The notes: generated by a model not told the origin, from the sequence alone. 64,000 nucleotides of DNA from Anastrepha obliqua (GCF_027943255.1 NC_072896.1:47270501-47334500); one strand, 5' to 3'; shown: positions 44,040-55,222, counted from the first letter of the stretch. Made by a program: numbers and translations.

Positions 44040-44733
44040 GGGGTCAAGGCCAAAAAAAAAACAATTTTCCAGAATTTTTTCAGAGAAAACTTTCAAATTT
44101 ATTGATCTAAATATTTGTACACATATTATGTTATCTTTTAACTGTATTTTAAAACTTAGTATTAGTAAAAATATTTATTTGGAAAGGAGCTACAGCTAAT
44201 CTCTGGGAGCTCCTCTCAAAAAAGACGTTTTGCGGTGACCACTATATCTCTGAACGGGATCCTCTGAAATTAAAAAGCCAAACTAATTTCGTCAAAGTAA
44301 TGTTAAATCTAGTAATTAATCGAAGGAGTAAGAAAAATTAATTTTTTTGACAAAATGGCAGTTTCTCAAGAAAAAGAATTGATTTTAAAAAAATTGTTTA
44401 TAAAAAAATATATTTATCGGTGAGAAAAGATCTTCGATCAATTACTAAGAAATATATTTAAGTAGCTCGTGCTAGAATGTGTGATTAATCGGTTTAGCCA
44501 TTTTCGAGTAATGTAGTTCACCGATTTTGAAAACACCATTTTGAGAAAAACGCGCTGCCGCTCCGGCCTTGTACTCTCAAGCACTCTGGAACGTCTTTTC
44601 AAATTTGCGTGTAAGGTCGAAAATATTCACCGGAATGATATTAAATCTTCCGTGTGTATTCTCTAATATATGTACATTAAGAAAATAAAATAAAAAAAAT
44701 AGATTTTTTTTAATTCTAACTGTATATAACCCC
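44040..44733. mobile_element. TTAA-flanked non-autonomous element, copy 2 (inverted)
   Basis: Right end TTCTAACTGTATATAACCCC is followed by TTAA (44734-44737). The left end is degraded (CTAAGGGGTCAAGG from 44036). Colinear with the reverse complement of 39142-39838 over its whole length. About 694 bp. Confidence 0.75.
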
Positions 44734-45224
44734 TTAAGAAAGCATTAATTTTTAGAAAAAAGCAAAAGAAACAAATTATAGAAAAATAACCATTTCGCGT
44801 CACATCTTTTTTGCAAATATTACTATTTTAATTACGTTCAAAACGTGAGATTTCTATCAACTGAGGTGACTTTTAAGCAAAAATATTTGTAAAAACTAAT
44901 TTTATTCATAAAAAACTCAATTTTTGGCAGCACTTTTCACATCGGTTTAACTCGCGTAAATCTTAATATTTTCCCGTAATATCTTGGCGGAATGTTTAGA
45001 ATACCAATAATTCTGTTTTTACACGATCTTTTTTTACACGGTTTTGATATAACACAGTTTGAAAATAAAATATTTTTAATTTTTTTACACGATTTTATTC
45101 CATTTAGCATGATTTGAAATTTTTTGTGCTTACATTTTTTTTGTCAAATTTAATTGTTGCGAAATATGTTCATATCACAAATTTAGGGGAATTCCCTTTT
45201 TGTGCATACAAGCAAATTGACTGG

Positions 45225-46260
45225 TCAGTAGTAAAGTGGAGAAATGGTATTATAGTAAGGAAGAAATACAGACTGTGTCTCGATATACTTACTTAGGAGT
45301 GGAAATAACACCTCAGATGAATTTTAAAAAACATGTTGAAAACAGAACGGCTGCAGCAAAGAATGGTTTTAATGCTTCATGGACTTGTCTTTTAAAAAAG
45401 AAAGAAATTTCAATTAAAGCTAAATGGAAACTTTTTCTTGCAGTTTGTCGTTCAATACAATCATACGCAGCACAGGTGTGGGGTTTCGAGTGGTTTGAAG
45501 AAGTTGATATATTGCAAAAGTATTATGTAAAGCGAATTCTGACGCTACCATCACATATGCCTACATACATACTTTTTTTGGAAACCGGCAGGCAAGAAAA
45601 TCATTTATTCACCTTAACTATTCCTTAAGAATATGCACAGAATTTTGTTTATGTACTCAGAAAATCGGCTGCCACATTATCTGTCCAAAATTGTTCTAAG
45701 AAAGAAAGAAGTCTTCTGGATTAGAGATCTAAAGAACTTGTTTAGTAAAAACGATGTCATTTGCCGAATAGACGACATACAATCAGAAAGCTGGATAGAA
45801 GATGCAAAATTGCTTTTAACAAACCACAACCAGGCTAGGATGAATATGTACATACATAAAGCCGTAAGTACTAGTAGGATATATAAGGAATTAGATTGGT
45901 CAAAAGGTTTGGTTTGTTTAAAAAAATATGATATAGGAACAAGCATGTGGATAATGAGGGCTAGAAGTGAGATGGTAATTTTAAATAACAACGGATTTGA
46001 CACAGAAAATATAGCTTGCTCAATGTGTAATTTAGGCGAGCTTGAAAACATAGCACATTTCCTGGCGCGCTGCCCAATATTCAGAGAATACAGATTGATT
46101 GAGATTCTCAATGGGGAAAATTATCATTGGGATAAACTTTTGCGCTTCAATAAATATGCCCTTAGATACAGAGATTACTAAATAAAAGAGTTTCACTGGT
46201 TTTAAAAACCGTAAACCGAATAATTGTTTTGTACGAAAAATAAATTGATAGACGGTTCAT
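45225..46260 (+). mobile_element. LINE 3' half, well preserved
   Basis: Two long adjoining frames encode the C-terminal half of a reverse transcriptase polyprotein, followed by an AT-rich 3' UTR. It is 5'-truncated near 45225. The low number of lesions suggests a fairly recent insertion. Confidence 0.75.
45236..46181 (+). pseudogene. LINE RT C-terminal region, one frameshift
   Basis: 45236-45628 encodes MEKWYYSKEEIQTVSRYTYL and GVEITPQMNFKKHVENR (the KYLGV-type motif after the RT palm), then AVCRSIQSYAAQVWGFEWFE (thumb, YAAQVWG). The frame ends at 45628. A frame opening at 45633 continues MHRILFMYSENRLPHYLSKI, LDWSKGLVCLKKYDIGTSMW and IACSMCNLGELENIAHFLAR (C-x-x-C...H-x-x-x-x-C knuckle) and ends KYALRYRDY at 46181. 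Only one frameshift is needed to join them. No RNase H is visible. The palm with YADD is missing upstream. Confidence 0.8.
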
Positions 46261-46569
46261 GCCATTGTCGTAAAATTATTGTAAATATTTATTTTTTTCT
46301 TAATATTACAATAAGTAAATTTCAAATTTTGTATATTTTACTTTTATTTGCAATAAATACTACTCGTACTACTACTGGTCAAACCAATTGAAATGTGTTA
46401 ATATTTTGTGAATTATCAATGCAATCAGACGTGTTTGGTAAAGAAATTTTGTATTGGCTAATTAAATTTAACGCATTAAGATTAAAGGTAAGCCAAAAAA
46501 TATTTTACATTTATTCAGCTATTTATATTTTTTAATTTTGTTAAATATGTTATATATATATATATATTT

Positions 46570-46860
46570 GGCGCGTACACCCGTTTTGGGTGTTTGGCCG
46601 AGCTCCTTCTCCTATTTGTGACGTGCATCTGGAGGGACAGTTTCTGCAGTTTCAAGTCGACTCCGAACAGCAAATATTTTTATGAGGAGCTTTTTCATGG
46701 CAGAAATACACTCGGAGGTTTGCGATTGCTTGCTGAGGGGCGACCGCTATTAGAAAAACGTTTTTCTTAATTTTAGTGTTTCACGGAGTTTCCAACCTAT
46801 GTTCTCTCTGTGAATTCCGAATGGTAGTCACGCACCAACCGATTCGGCTACGGCGGCCGT
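46570..46860 (-). mobile_element. tRNA-like SINE, minus strand
   Basis: On the minus strand it starts ACGGCCGCCGTAGCCGAATC (tRNA-like head with an A-box-like GCCGAATCGGTTGGTGCGTG), has a degraded B box (TAGGTTGGAAACTC), the blocks AATAGCGGTCGCCCCTCAGC and GCCATGAAAAAGCTCCTCAT, and ends CTCGGCCAAACACCC. It lies next to an (AT)n tract and a Tc-like 3' end. Confidence 0.75.
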
Positions 46861-47022
46861 AGGTCATAGTCAAGGCAAAAGGTGGTCATATCGAGCAAAA
46901 GTAAATTGATTCTTAATTTTGTATTATTTTCACACATTTTTTACTTTGAATTGAATAAATGTAATTTTCCAAACTAAATTTATCGCCTTTTTAATTGGTT
47001 ACACTTCGAGTGCCGGACCCTA
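46861..47022 (+). mobile_element. 3' end of a Tc-like transposon
   Basis: GTCAAGGCAAAAGGTGGTCA (coding VKAKGGHIE, the C-terminus of Tc-like transposases) is followed by an AT-rich tail and GGTTACACTTCGAGTGCCGG ACCCTATA. The same tail ends the element at 62606-62990. Confidence 0.6.
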
Positions 47023-47290
47023 TAGTTAGAATTATTGGAGCATCCAAGGGTTTCACCTGATTTGGTTCCTAGTGACTTCCATGTGTTTCCAGACCTAAAA
47101 AAATTCCTGCGTGGAAAGCATTTTTCATCAAATGATAAGGTCTTAACATATCTGAAAGCGTTTTTGGCAGCCCTTCCAGATTCTCGCTTCAGGGATGGCA
47201 TTCATAAATTTGAATCTCGTTGGAGCAAGTGAATTGGTGTTCAGGGAGACTATACTGGCTAATAAAATGTATCTAAAACCATAAAATTGT
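47023..47290 (+). pseudogene. Mariner transposase C-terminal fragment
   Basis: EHPRVSPDLVPSDFHVFPDL contains the third catalytic aspartate region (SPDLxPSDFH). LKKFLRGKHFSSNDKVLTYL and AALPDSRFRDGIHKFESRWS follow, then a stop and the degraded last residues. The first two catalytic motifs are absent. Confidence 0.7.
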
Positions 47291-48162
47291 GCTTTTCTTA
47301 TCGAACCACAAAACTTATTGAAGACCCTAGTAAGTAAAAAATATGAAAAAGATTCTGGAGAAGTCGTATTACCTGCAGAAGCTCGAAAAATTTAAGAAAG
47401 GTTTATGGAATTATAAGGTGGTGCAAAATTAATCATCTTCAATTACTCACAAGTGTCAAGTATGACTGACGTACGACGCGATTAGCAAAAATTATAAACC
47501 TTCCGATAAGTTGATTATTTTTACGTATAACGCAGAATCGAATTGAAGAAAATGACACACAATGAAATTTCTTACTTAATTTTATTATTTTGAGCCGGTA
47601 TTTTTTTCTGTAAATTAAGGCTCCTTATTCTACTCCATTCTAGACATATAAAATGTACATACATTTATTTCTAAGTAGTGTAAATAGCTGTTCCACCGTT
47701 GACTGTGTGTAGAAGAAAATGCCACCTATAATGGTTAGCGATAACAACATCAGTAGTAGTAGTAGTAATAAGCTAGCGCATTTACCGTTTTGTTGTTGTA
47801 CATAGTTGCCACTATTGCGCGTGATGGCGTGCATGCATCTGACTTCGAAAGAAGATCCATACAAATGAGACTTGGCTTTTCAGCTCCGGTGGCGTAGATC
47901 TGAAGGTATGGACTTGTATTTATTGTTGTTGCAGCGTGTTGATGTGCTTAGCATATTTAAACCGGCATAAAATAATGAAACAACAACGTTGGAATCGAAC
48001 ATCATAAGTAAGTGGCAAGCAATGACAATAATTTCAGCTTATATCGCAGAATACTCCTACATTGATGTGTGTATGCACATACGTATGTATGTACATGCAT
48101 ACGTGCTCATGTTAATGCATGTATAAAATTGGAAAATAAACGACAGGGTGACTATGAATTAT
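47291..48162. other. Mostly unassigned
   Basis: Contains a MITE-related end at about 47414-47530 and an AGT trinucleotide run at about 47750-47770. The run explains the poly-Leu minus-strand frame at 47640-47864, so I do not call that frame a gene. Confidence 0.35.
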
Positions 48163-48390
48163 CTAATTTGTAGTAGTGGCGATTTTGTTCTTACCAGCAA
48201 ATACATACAAGTGTGATGGCTTAACATATTTATAGTATTTATTTATTTTTACTTGTATGATTGTATATTTGCTGAGCTTAATTATCTTCTTGTGATTTTT
48301 TTTTACATTTAGTCCATTGACCGTCCTCGGAAAAATTATCAACAGCATGCACGCGTAGACACAGCAAAAAGCAAGCACGTCGCACCCCAT
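48163..48390 (-). CDS. Hypothetical minus-strand ORF with hydrophobic N-terminus
   Basis: The ATG at 48390 opens 75 codons starting MGCDVLAFCCVYACMLLIIF, a plausible signal peptide or membrane segment, then PRTVNGLNVKKN and a Lys/Asn/Tyr-rich AT-driven tail. A GTAAAA donor-like site right after GGACTAAAT (48315 area) would allow a short signal-peptide exon. CATAAATAG lies about 60 bases upstream of the ATG and could be a TATA box. The plus strand is also open here (48313-48612), so at most one of the two frames is real. I do not recognise it. Confidence 0.25.
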   Translation of the reverse strand: MGCDVLAFCCVYACMLLIIFPRTVNGLNVKKNHKKIIKLSKYTIIQVKINKYYKYVKPSHLYVFAGKNKIATTTN

Positions 48391-48887
48391 GCGGACACTT
48401 TCCGGCGACTCCGATGCTCAATCGCCGAAGTACTATTTATGAAGACCGGTCCCACCCGCCACTTAACTCGCTGGACAAAGCGCTCATTAGCATTAGCGCA
48501 CGTTTGGACTTTGTTTGCTTTGCGTTTGAACAGAATATTTTTCCAATTTGTTTTATGGAGGAGTGATTCCAGTGCTAAAGGTGATGCATTGGAAAGGTTC
48601 TGCGAAATATAATATATTGCAAATACATATATTTATTATTATTATTTTTTTTTATTATACATTTATCATAATTATTTTATTATTATATTAAATACCTGAC
48701 ATTTAATGGTGCATAGGGTAATTAATTCTTCCTTTGCAAAACGGAACGTAAACCAACCTGATTCTTTGCGAAAGCTGAATGGTGCAGTAATTTGGAGTTA
48801 TCCCTAACTCCAAGCTTAGTTGGAAAAGGAGCGCAAAGGAAAGAACAAAGAAAATTCGCAATTCTTGCATTACAACATTTCTTATTC

Positions 48888-49065
48888 TTCTTCTTGATTG
48901 GCTCGATATCCGCTTAAGCGATTTTGACCGAGTTTAACAAAGCGATCCCGTCGTTTCTTTCTCGTGCTAAGCGGTCACATCAACAGGAGGCTAATCCTTC
49001 TCCACCTGATCTTTCCAAAACTGGCTTTGAGAAAAATTTGAGACGGCCCTCATAACTACTTGCAC
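48888..49065 (-). mobile_element. RTE-like LINE 3' tail, minus strand
   Basis: TTCTTCTTCTTGATTGGCTC, then CCGCTTAAGCGATTTTGACC and GAGTTTAACAAAGCG. Same block as 27328 and 54477, read from the 3' end on the minus strand. Confidence 0.6.
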
Positions 49066-49626
49066 AGGTACGCACAGAATATTCTTAAAAGCTAATTGCT
49101 GCATATGGTGTGGGGAAAAAGTTAATCCATGTTGTGAGAAAATAAAAAACACGCAAATCGATTAATTATTTGAGTAACTAAAAAGCAATTTGTTTTATTA
49201 AATTTCAATTATATTAATTAGTATAAGAAACAAAATCTATATTAATATTTTTATGAAATTATAGAAAACTACACACACTTAAACAAAGAACTTCATAGGC
49301 TAATTTTTGGACCAGTCAACAGTTTTATGAAATTTAATTTTTTGTCCAATATTTTTTGTAATATAATTTTTTAGAAACTTTATGCGTTTGATATAAAAAA
49401 ATTGTGACATGAAAAGTGTATACCTATACCTTAATAAGTTTTTAAATAAGGCTTGATTTTTCTTTAAATCAAAATACTAAAAAAAAAAATTTTATTAATT
49501 TCGTGAATTCGTTCAGAGATGAAAATTGGAACGAAAATTCTTGAATATGGTACAGAAATCGTAAATACAAAATTTGAAAAACATTTAAGTTGCATTACGT
49601 GTCACCGCGGCCACCTCTGTGGCCAT
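49066..49626. other. Unassigned AT-rich sequence
   Basis: No supported feature. Confidence 0.4.
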
Positions 49627-50280
49627 TATGCGAGGGTCCGCCATTGCAAAGTCCAAGCAAAAATAAAGAACTACGAAATCGTTTCGGTTAAACCTTTTTT
49701 TCCGCATCGTCTCCTTTTAGGCTCACACACTTCGTTCAACACAATGTTTGTTCATCCCTTCCAAATAATAGGTTTTCTCCAAGTCTGAAAATAAGCATTC
49801 ATTTCTGCAATCACCTCCTCGGTTGAATAAAATCATTTTCCCGTTAACCATTTCTTCAAATTGGGGAACAAATAGTAGTCCGAGGGAGCTAAGTCTGGAA
49901 AAAAGAGGGAATGCGAAACGAGTTGAAATCCTGTTTCCTGAGGCGGTAACTGCTGCATTGTCGTGATGGAACAAAAGTAGTCCGAGGGAGCCAAGTCTGA
50001 AGAAACGGGAGGATGTGAAACATTATGGAACCTTACTTCCTTAATTTTGCGACCACAATTGCTACCGCGTCAGCTGGTGCGTTGTCGTGATGGAAAAGTA
50101 CTTTTTTGAAAATAACTCGACTTCCTCGATTCAAACAAATGCCAAACACAAACAAAAAAACCGATCTGGCTGAAACTTGGTGGGTGTTCTTCCAAGAGAT
50201 GTTACTAACTAAACACAACCTCGTTACGCGCTAGTGGTGGCATCTCTTTTATTTTGCATGCATTTTTCAAACGACCCTCG
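49627..50280 (-). mobile_element. Mariner remnant with duplicated catalytic segment
   Basis: Right end (5' on the minus strand) CGAGGGTCGTTTGAAAAATG begins at 50280, next to TA at 50281-50282. A degraded left end GCGAGGGTCCGCCATTGCAA is near 49629. The minus strand encodes VLFHHDNAPADAVAIVVAKL (50120-50035) and, again, LLFHHDNAAVTASGN-type sequence (from about 49980) followed by CLFSDLEKTYYLEGMNK, the mariner C-terminus. The HHDNA catalytic region is therefore present twice. N-terminal domains are missing. Confidence 0.65.
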
Positions 50281-50365
50281 TACAGACTTTACTTTAAAGG
50301 GCTGTATCTTGGATAATTTTTAACGAAATTTAATGAGGGGAATGTTATTTTGATTACGTAATTAA

Positions 50366-52296
50366 TCAAAAATCGACATAAAAATCGTGCTTGGCGAAGT
50401 CAACGCCAGGGTGGGCAAGGAGGGAATTTTTGGTCCCACTGTCGGAAATTTCAGCCTGCACAACGACACATCCGGTAACGGACAGAGGCTGATCGACTTC
50501 GCCGGGGCCCGAAACATGGTAGTCTGCAGCACCAGATTCCAGCATAAGAAGATTCACCAAGGCACCTAGCTGTCTCCTGATCGAAAAACACGAAACCAGA
50601 TCGATCATGTTGTGATAGATGGAAGACACGCTTCTAGTGTATTAGATGTACGTACGATCCGAGGACCCAACATCGACTCGGATCACTACCTTGTTGCAGC
50701 CAAACTGCGCACACGCCTCTGTGCAGCAAAAAACGTACATCTACCTACGCAAAGAATGGTCGACAATCACAACAGACAGCCAGAAAATTCGCCACTCGAC
50801 TCTCACTCCTGCTCTCAGAGAGTACTGCCCAACAAACCGGCATGCACGAACAATGGAGCAACATTTCTCGTTCTCTACGTACCGCCGCCGAAGAAGAAAT
50901 CGGATTCCGGCGAGCCCGAAAAAACAATTGCTACGACGAGGAATGTCGAAAGAAAGGATGCCGCCTATAGAGCCACGCTGCGATAGGGCGCAACGCGAGC
51001 CATGTGGGATCGCTACAGAGAGCTTATGAAAAAGGAAGAGCGACGTATTATCCGACAGAAGAAACGAGAGGCCGAAATACGTGAGTGCGAGGAGCTTGAG
51101 ATGCTGGCCAATAGGAACAACGCCCGAAAATTCTACCAGAAAGTTCGGCGGCTTACAGAAGCTTTTAAGGCCAAGACGTTTTCCTGTAAGAACAAAGACT
51201 GCGATCTGGTGACTGACGTACAGAACAATCTTAAATTATGGAGGGATCACTTCTCGAACCTATTAAACAGTGACAGCTGCGCATGTCACCGAGAATGTGA
51301 AGATCCCGATACCCCAATCGTTGACGACGGAATTGTCGTTCCGCTACCCGATCATGACGCGGTGAGAATAGCGATAACGCGGCTAAAAAACAACAAAGCC
51401 GCGGGCGCCGACGGACTGCCGGCTGAGCTATTCAAACATGGCGGCGAGGAGCTGGTAAGGTGCATGCATCAGCTCCTATGCAAAATATGGTCGGAAGAAA
51501 GCATGCCTGCCGATTGGAATTTAAGTGTGCTCTGCCCAATCCATAAGGAGGGCGATCCTGCAATCTGTGCCAATTACCGCGGGATTAGTCTTCTAAATAT
51601 CGCCTATAAGGTTCTAGCGAGCGTATTGTGTGAAAGGCTGAAGCCCACCGTCAACCAACTGATCGGACCTTATCAGTGTGGCTTCAGACCTGGAAAGTCT
51701 ACCATCGACCAAATATTCACAATACGCCAAATCTTGGAAAAGACCCATGAAAGGAGAATCAACACACACCATCTTTTCGTCGACTTCAAAGCTGCATTCG
51801 ACAGTACGTAAAGGATGTCTGAATTTGGTATCCCGCGATGTCTGAATTTCGTATCCCCGCAAAACTAATACGGCTATGTAAGATGACGTTGCTCAACACC
51901 AGCAGCGCCGTCAGAATTGGGAAGGACCTCTCCAAGCCGTTTGATACCAAACGAGGTTTCAGACAGGGTGACTCGCTGTCGTGTGACTTCTTTAACCTGA
52001 TGTTGGAGAGCATCGTACGAGCCGCAGAACTGAATCGCTCAGGCACAATATCTTATAAGAGCGTACAATTGTTGGCGTATGCCGATGATATTGACATCAT
52101 CGGCCTTAACAACCGCGCTGTTAGTTCTGCCTTCTCCAAACTGGATAAAGAGGCAAAGCGAATGGGTTTGGTGGTGAACGAGGACAAAACGAAGTACCTC
52201 CTGTCTTCAAACAAACAGTCGGCGCACTCGCGTATCGGCACTCACGTCACTGTTGACAGTTATAATTTTGAGGTTGTAAAAGACTTCGTGTATTTA
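50366..52296 (+). mobile_element. RTE-like LINE: endonuclease end and reverse transcriptase
   Basis: Begins inside the APE endonuclease domain and runs through most of the reverse transcriptase, ending where a minus-strand transposase relic starts near 52300. The most complete RT in the window. Confidence 0.75.
50387..52296 (+). pseudogene. LINE endonuclease/reverse transcriptase pseudogene
   Basis: APE endonuclease C-terminal part: [29 protein letters not shown] and [15 protein letters not shown] (the D-H pair of the SDH motif). After a frame break, 51002-51811 gives the RT fingers and palm: TRLKNNKAAGADGLPAELFK, ANYRGISLLNIAYKVL, QCGFRPGKSTIDQIF and FVDFKAAFDST (catalytic D of box A). A short duplicated stretch (tctgaatt-tcgtatcccg) at 51817-51860 and a stop interrupt the frame. 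51838-52431 gives RGFRQGDSLSCDFFNLML, QLLAYADDIDIIGLN (the YADD box) and GLVVNEDKTKYL. All RT motifs are intact; the C-terminal thumb is cut at 52296. One stop, two or three shifts. Confidence 0.82.
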
Positions 52297-52299
52297 CAC

Positions 52300-52700
52300 G
52301 GGCATACACGGGCTATATGGCAAGTAGCGTCGTTTTGTTGGAACCAAATATTGCGGAGATCACAGGCTTCAATTTCCGTCGTTTATCATAGCGCAAAAGC
52401 GTTCGCCATTCACTGTTACTTTGACGCTTGAAGAAACATGAGCCGATAATTCCTCTAGCCCATAGGCCGTACCAAACGGTTGCTTTCAAAGGATGTAATG
52501 GCTGTTCGTGAATGGTTTCGGGTTGCTCTTTAGCTCAAATATCGCTATTTTGCTTATTGTGCGTTCGGTAGGATGGGTATGTACACCATAAGTTGGTCTG
52601 AGCGCGCGATGTAAACTTTTCTCAGAGGGTCGATTTTCGTAATACAATTGAACGATTTGTAAATGTTGTTGAGACGCAAGTCTTTGCATGATGAAATGCC
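52300..52700 (-). pseudogene. DDE_3-type transposase fragment, minus strand
   Basis: ORF 52689-52486 encodes RLASQQHLQIVQLYYENRPS and HRALRPTYGVHTHPTER (N-terminal HTH as at 3538), and then skips to SKIAIFELKSNPKPFTNSHY, downstream of the first catalytic D. Further down the strand WYGLWARGIIGSCFF corresponds to the segment before the second catalytic D. Internally deleted. Confidence 0.65.
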
Positions 52701-52738
52701 AATGAATACTGAAGAAATTATGTATTTAGTTTGACAGT

Positions 52739-53249
52739 AGTCGGCATCCCCCTAACAGTTGTTAAAGGGGAACTACACAAATTATTTCGCAGGAAAGCGT
52801 AGGAAATATGGAGCTCAATTTCTCCATATACTATTTCGAAAACCCTTTGGCCCCAGTACAATATACGAAGGACTCAAAAAGCCCTTTGGACTTCTCGCCA
52901 TTCAATTTCCAAACTTGTAGCTGTGTTTACCGGCCACTGGACGATCGGCACACACGCGGAAAAGCTAGGGTTACCTGTGGTGACCTTTCAGAGAAGGAGA
53001 CTGTTGAGCACTTTCTCTGTAAATGTCCGAGTTTGGCAGCCAGCCGATTAAGATCACTGGATCCTCCTTTCTTCGACAGCCGGGTGCAGTGCGCCAACCT
53101 AAATCCCATCAATCTTCTCCAGTATATCAACAGCTCTGGCTGGTTGTAGATATCTGCCTGTTGGAGGTCTCATAATGGTATCAAAACGGCGCTTTAGTGC
53201 TACTTGAGGAGTGTCAGACTGGCACTTCAACCATTTCACCTACCTACCT
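52739..53249 (+). mobile_element. LINE 3' portion (family B), plus strand
   Basis: ORF 52808-53149 encodes the C-terminus: ESP-type linker, TCGDLSEKETVEHFLCKCPS (knuckle), RLRSLDPPFFDSRVQCANLN and QYINSSGWL at the stop. The 3' UTR to 53249 is colinear with 23409-23530 on the other strand. Truncated just inside the RNase H domain. Confidence 0.8.
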
Positions 53250-54476
53250 TAACAGTAGTCACATGTGAAAAATTACCTCCAATCTTATCTGATCTGGAGA
53301 TGTGAGCGTTGGTGTTGTTCTATGTATCTTGAGTACTCTATGTATAATGCTCCATCTTAAAGGCAACACGGTTTTATTGAATATGATTTGTATTTCCTTA
53401 GCTGAGCTTGCCCTCAGAGCTTTGACTTTGGTGAGGAACAATTGCTACAAAACTGTTATTTTAACGCTTAAAGATTTAATGCCCGAACACAGCAGTCGAA
53501 ATGCTATCCAATTTACAGTGCACGAACACACTCGACTGCAGCACTCGTCATATGTGAATTTATAAAAACATTAAGCTTATAAATATACACACATATGTTT
53601 GTAGTTATATGTTCACTCTCAACTTATAATATGTACTTATAAACACGAACTCGTATGTACTTGAACCCCCTGACTTCCGAGGCTTCTTACCGTAGTTATT
53701 TGATTAGCATTTTTTCCTCTTCATTACATTTTCTTGTCGCATTCGATTTCACGTACAATTGCAATTTTCATTTAATTTTTACTAATAAATAAATTAATGC
53801 TAAAGTTCTATGTGGTGAGCTTGGCGCGTACAAACTGATTGGCAGCGAATTCGTAACCGCTTAGTCGTAGCCAACTCTGCGGGTGCCCGCTTGACTAATT
53901 CGTTCAGATATCCGTCTATGCAGGTATGTACATATGTATGTATGCACATGCATACATGTGGTCTATGTGCAACAGTGGGGGTCATGGAAATTATCTAAGG
54001 TTAGTGTAGTCTCAGTTGGGAATCACACCGATGGTTCATGGCATTTGCGCCGAGACTTGCAGGTGAGGCGGCCGAAGTGCATGAAAACATTATGTAACCA
54101 ACGACACCGACATGCTAGGCATCCATATGAGCTTATATAAAAATACATACATATACATATATGTACGACTACCGATACACAAAAGACTTTAATTATCACA
54201 AACAAAATTTTAATTAAACCGCATCATAACCAAATGAAAGAGTTCGTGTGAAAACTAAATCCATTGCCAGCTTTGCAAACTAACACATTTGTGCATACCC
54301 CGCGATTTATGTTGTTGTGGGTTTTACTATGCACGAGTAATTCTTCAAGGAATCGACGCTGTTGATTTATTTGAGCAAAATACTATAGTTTAATTTAGAA
54401 ATTAATCATTTAATTCTCTATCATTACATGCCACTGTGTGGGCGTTGATTTTTGATAAAGCTTTACTAAAGAAATT
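53250..54476. other. Unassigned sequence with CATA microsatellites
   Basis: TATG/CATA runs at about 53921-53960 and 54140-54170. No gene supported. Confidence 0.4.
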
Positions 54477-54660
54477 CTTCTTCTTCTTCTTAATTGGCGC
54501 GATAACCGCTTACGCGATTTTGGCCGAGCTTAACAAACCGCGCCAGTCGTTTCTTTCTCTTGCTCAACGGCACCGGTGTATCCAACACCAAGTGAAGCCT
54601 TGATTCCCTTGATCTTTCCAACACAGAGGAAGCCTTCCTCTTCCTCTACTACCTGCGAAT
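54477..54660 (-). mobile_element. RTE-like LINE 3' tail, minus strand
   Basis: TTCTTCTTCTTAATTGGCGC, then CCGCTTACGCGATTTTGGCC, AACAAACCGCGCCAGTCG and AGGAAGCCTTCCTCTTCCTC. Better preserved than the copies at 48888 and 27328. Confidence 0.65.
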
Positions 54661-54724
54661 ATTAGGTAAATTAAATAATATCACTTGTTTTTTATATCAG
54701 CGTATATAAAAGGTTTTCCAATAC

Positions 54725-55185
54725 CAGGTGTTACAGGTGAATGGATTATGCTATCGAGAGATGATTAACAATTTTTACGGCCGGAATTGGATGGTATTGA
54801 TCTGGACAACGTTTATTTGCAACAAGACGGCGCTACGTGCCACACAAGCAATGAAACCATTGATCTTTTACGGGAAAAGTTTTCGGACCGTGTTATCTCT
54901 CGAAGAGGCGATCACAATTAGCCACCCAGATCTTGTGATTTAACACCTTGTGACTTTTTTCTTTGGAGCCACGTGAAAGAGAAGGTCTTCGCCAATAGCC
55001 CAGGGTTGATTTAAGACCTCAAAGATGGAATTCGTGAGGCTATCGAGGACTGCCCCTATGTCCACTTTGCAATTCGGCTATAGAAAATTTCATGAAAAGG
55101 ATATTGTCCTGTAAGCGTAGTCGTGGTGGTCATTTGCTTGATGATATTCTTCACTATCAACGGCATGCCTTCCTCTTTATAATGA
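54725..55185 (+). pseudogene. DDE_3-type transposase C-terminal half
   Basis: Frames give NGLCYREMINNFYG, then LQQDGATCHTSNETIDLLRE (second catalytic D) in the next frame, ISRRGDHN and RSCDLTPCDFFLWSHVKE (third D), KVFANSPGLIQDLKDGIREA and RILSCKRSRGGHLLDDI at the C-terminus. At least three shifts. The N-terminal HTH and first catalytic D are absent. Confidence 0.75.
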
Positions 55186-55222
55186 AATAAACATCCGATC
55201 ATTTATATTAACAAATAGCATT

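Larger units (their letters stand above)
42440..45002. repeat. Long-range inverted repeat flanking a 2.3-kb segment
   Basis: 42441-42550 and the reverse complement of 44881-45002 share AAATATTAAGATTTACG, AAAAATTGAGTTTTT and ATAAAATTAATTT blocks in the same order, at roughly 75 percent identity. The arms enclose a decayed mariner and TTAA element copy 2. They could be the ends of one larger element or two inverted copies of a repeat. Confidence 0.5.

Noticed and set aside
47640..47864. Minus-strand ORF with a poly-Leu membrane segment
   Set aside because: The Leu run comes from an AGT trinucleotide microsatellite; no other support.
53259..53441. Minus-strand frame resembling a transposase helix-turn-helix
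   Set aside because: Only about 15 residues look suggestive and no downstream catalytic motif follows.
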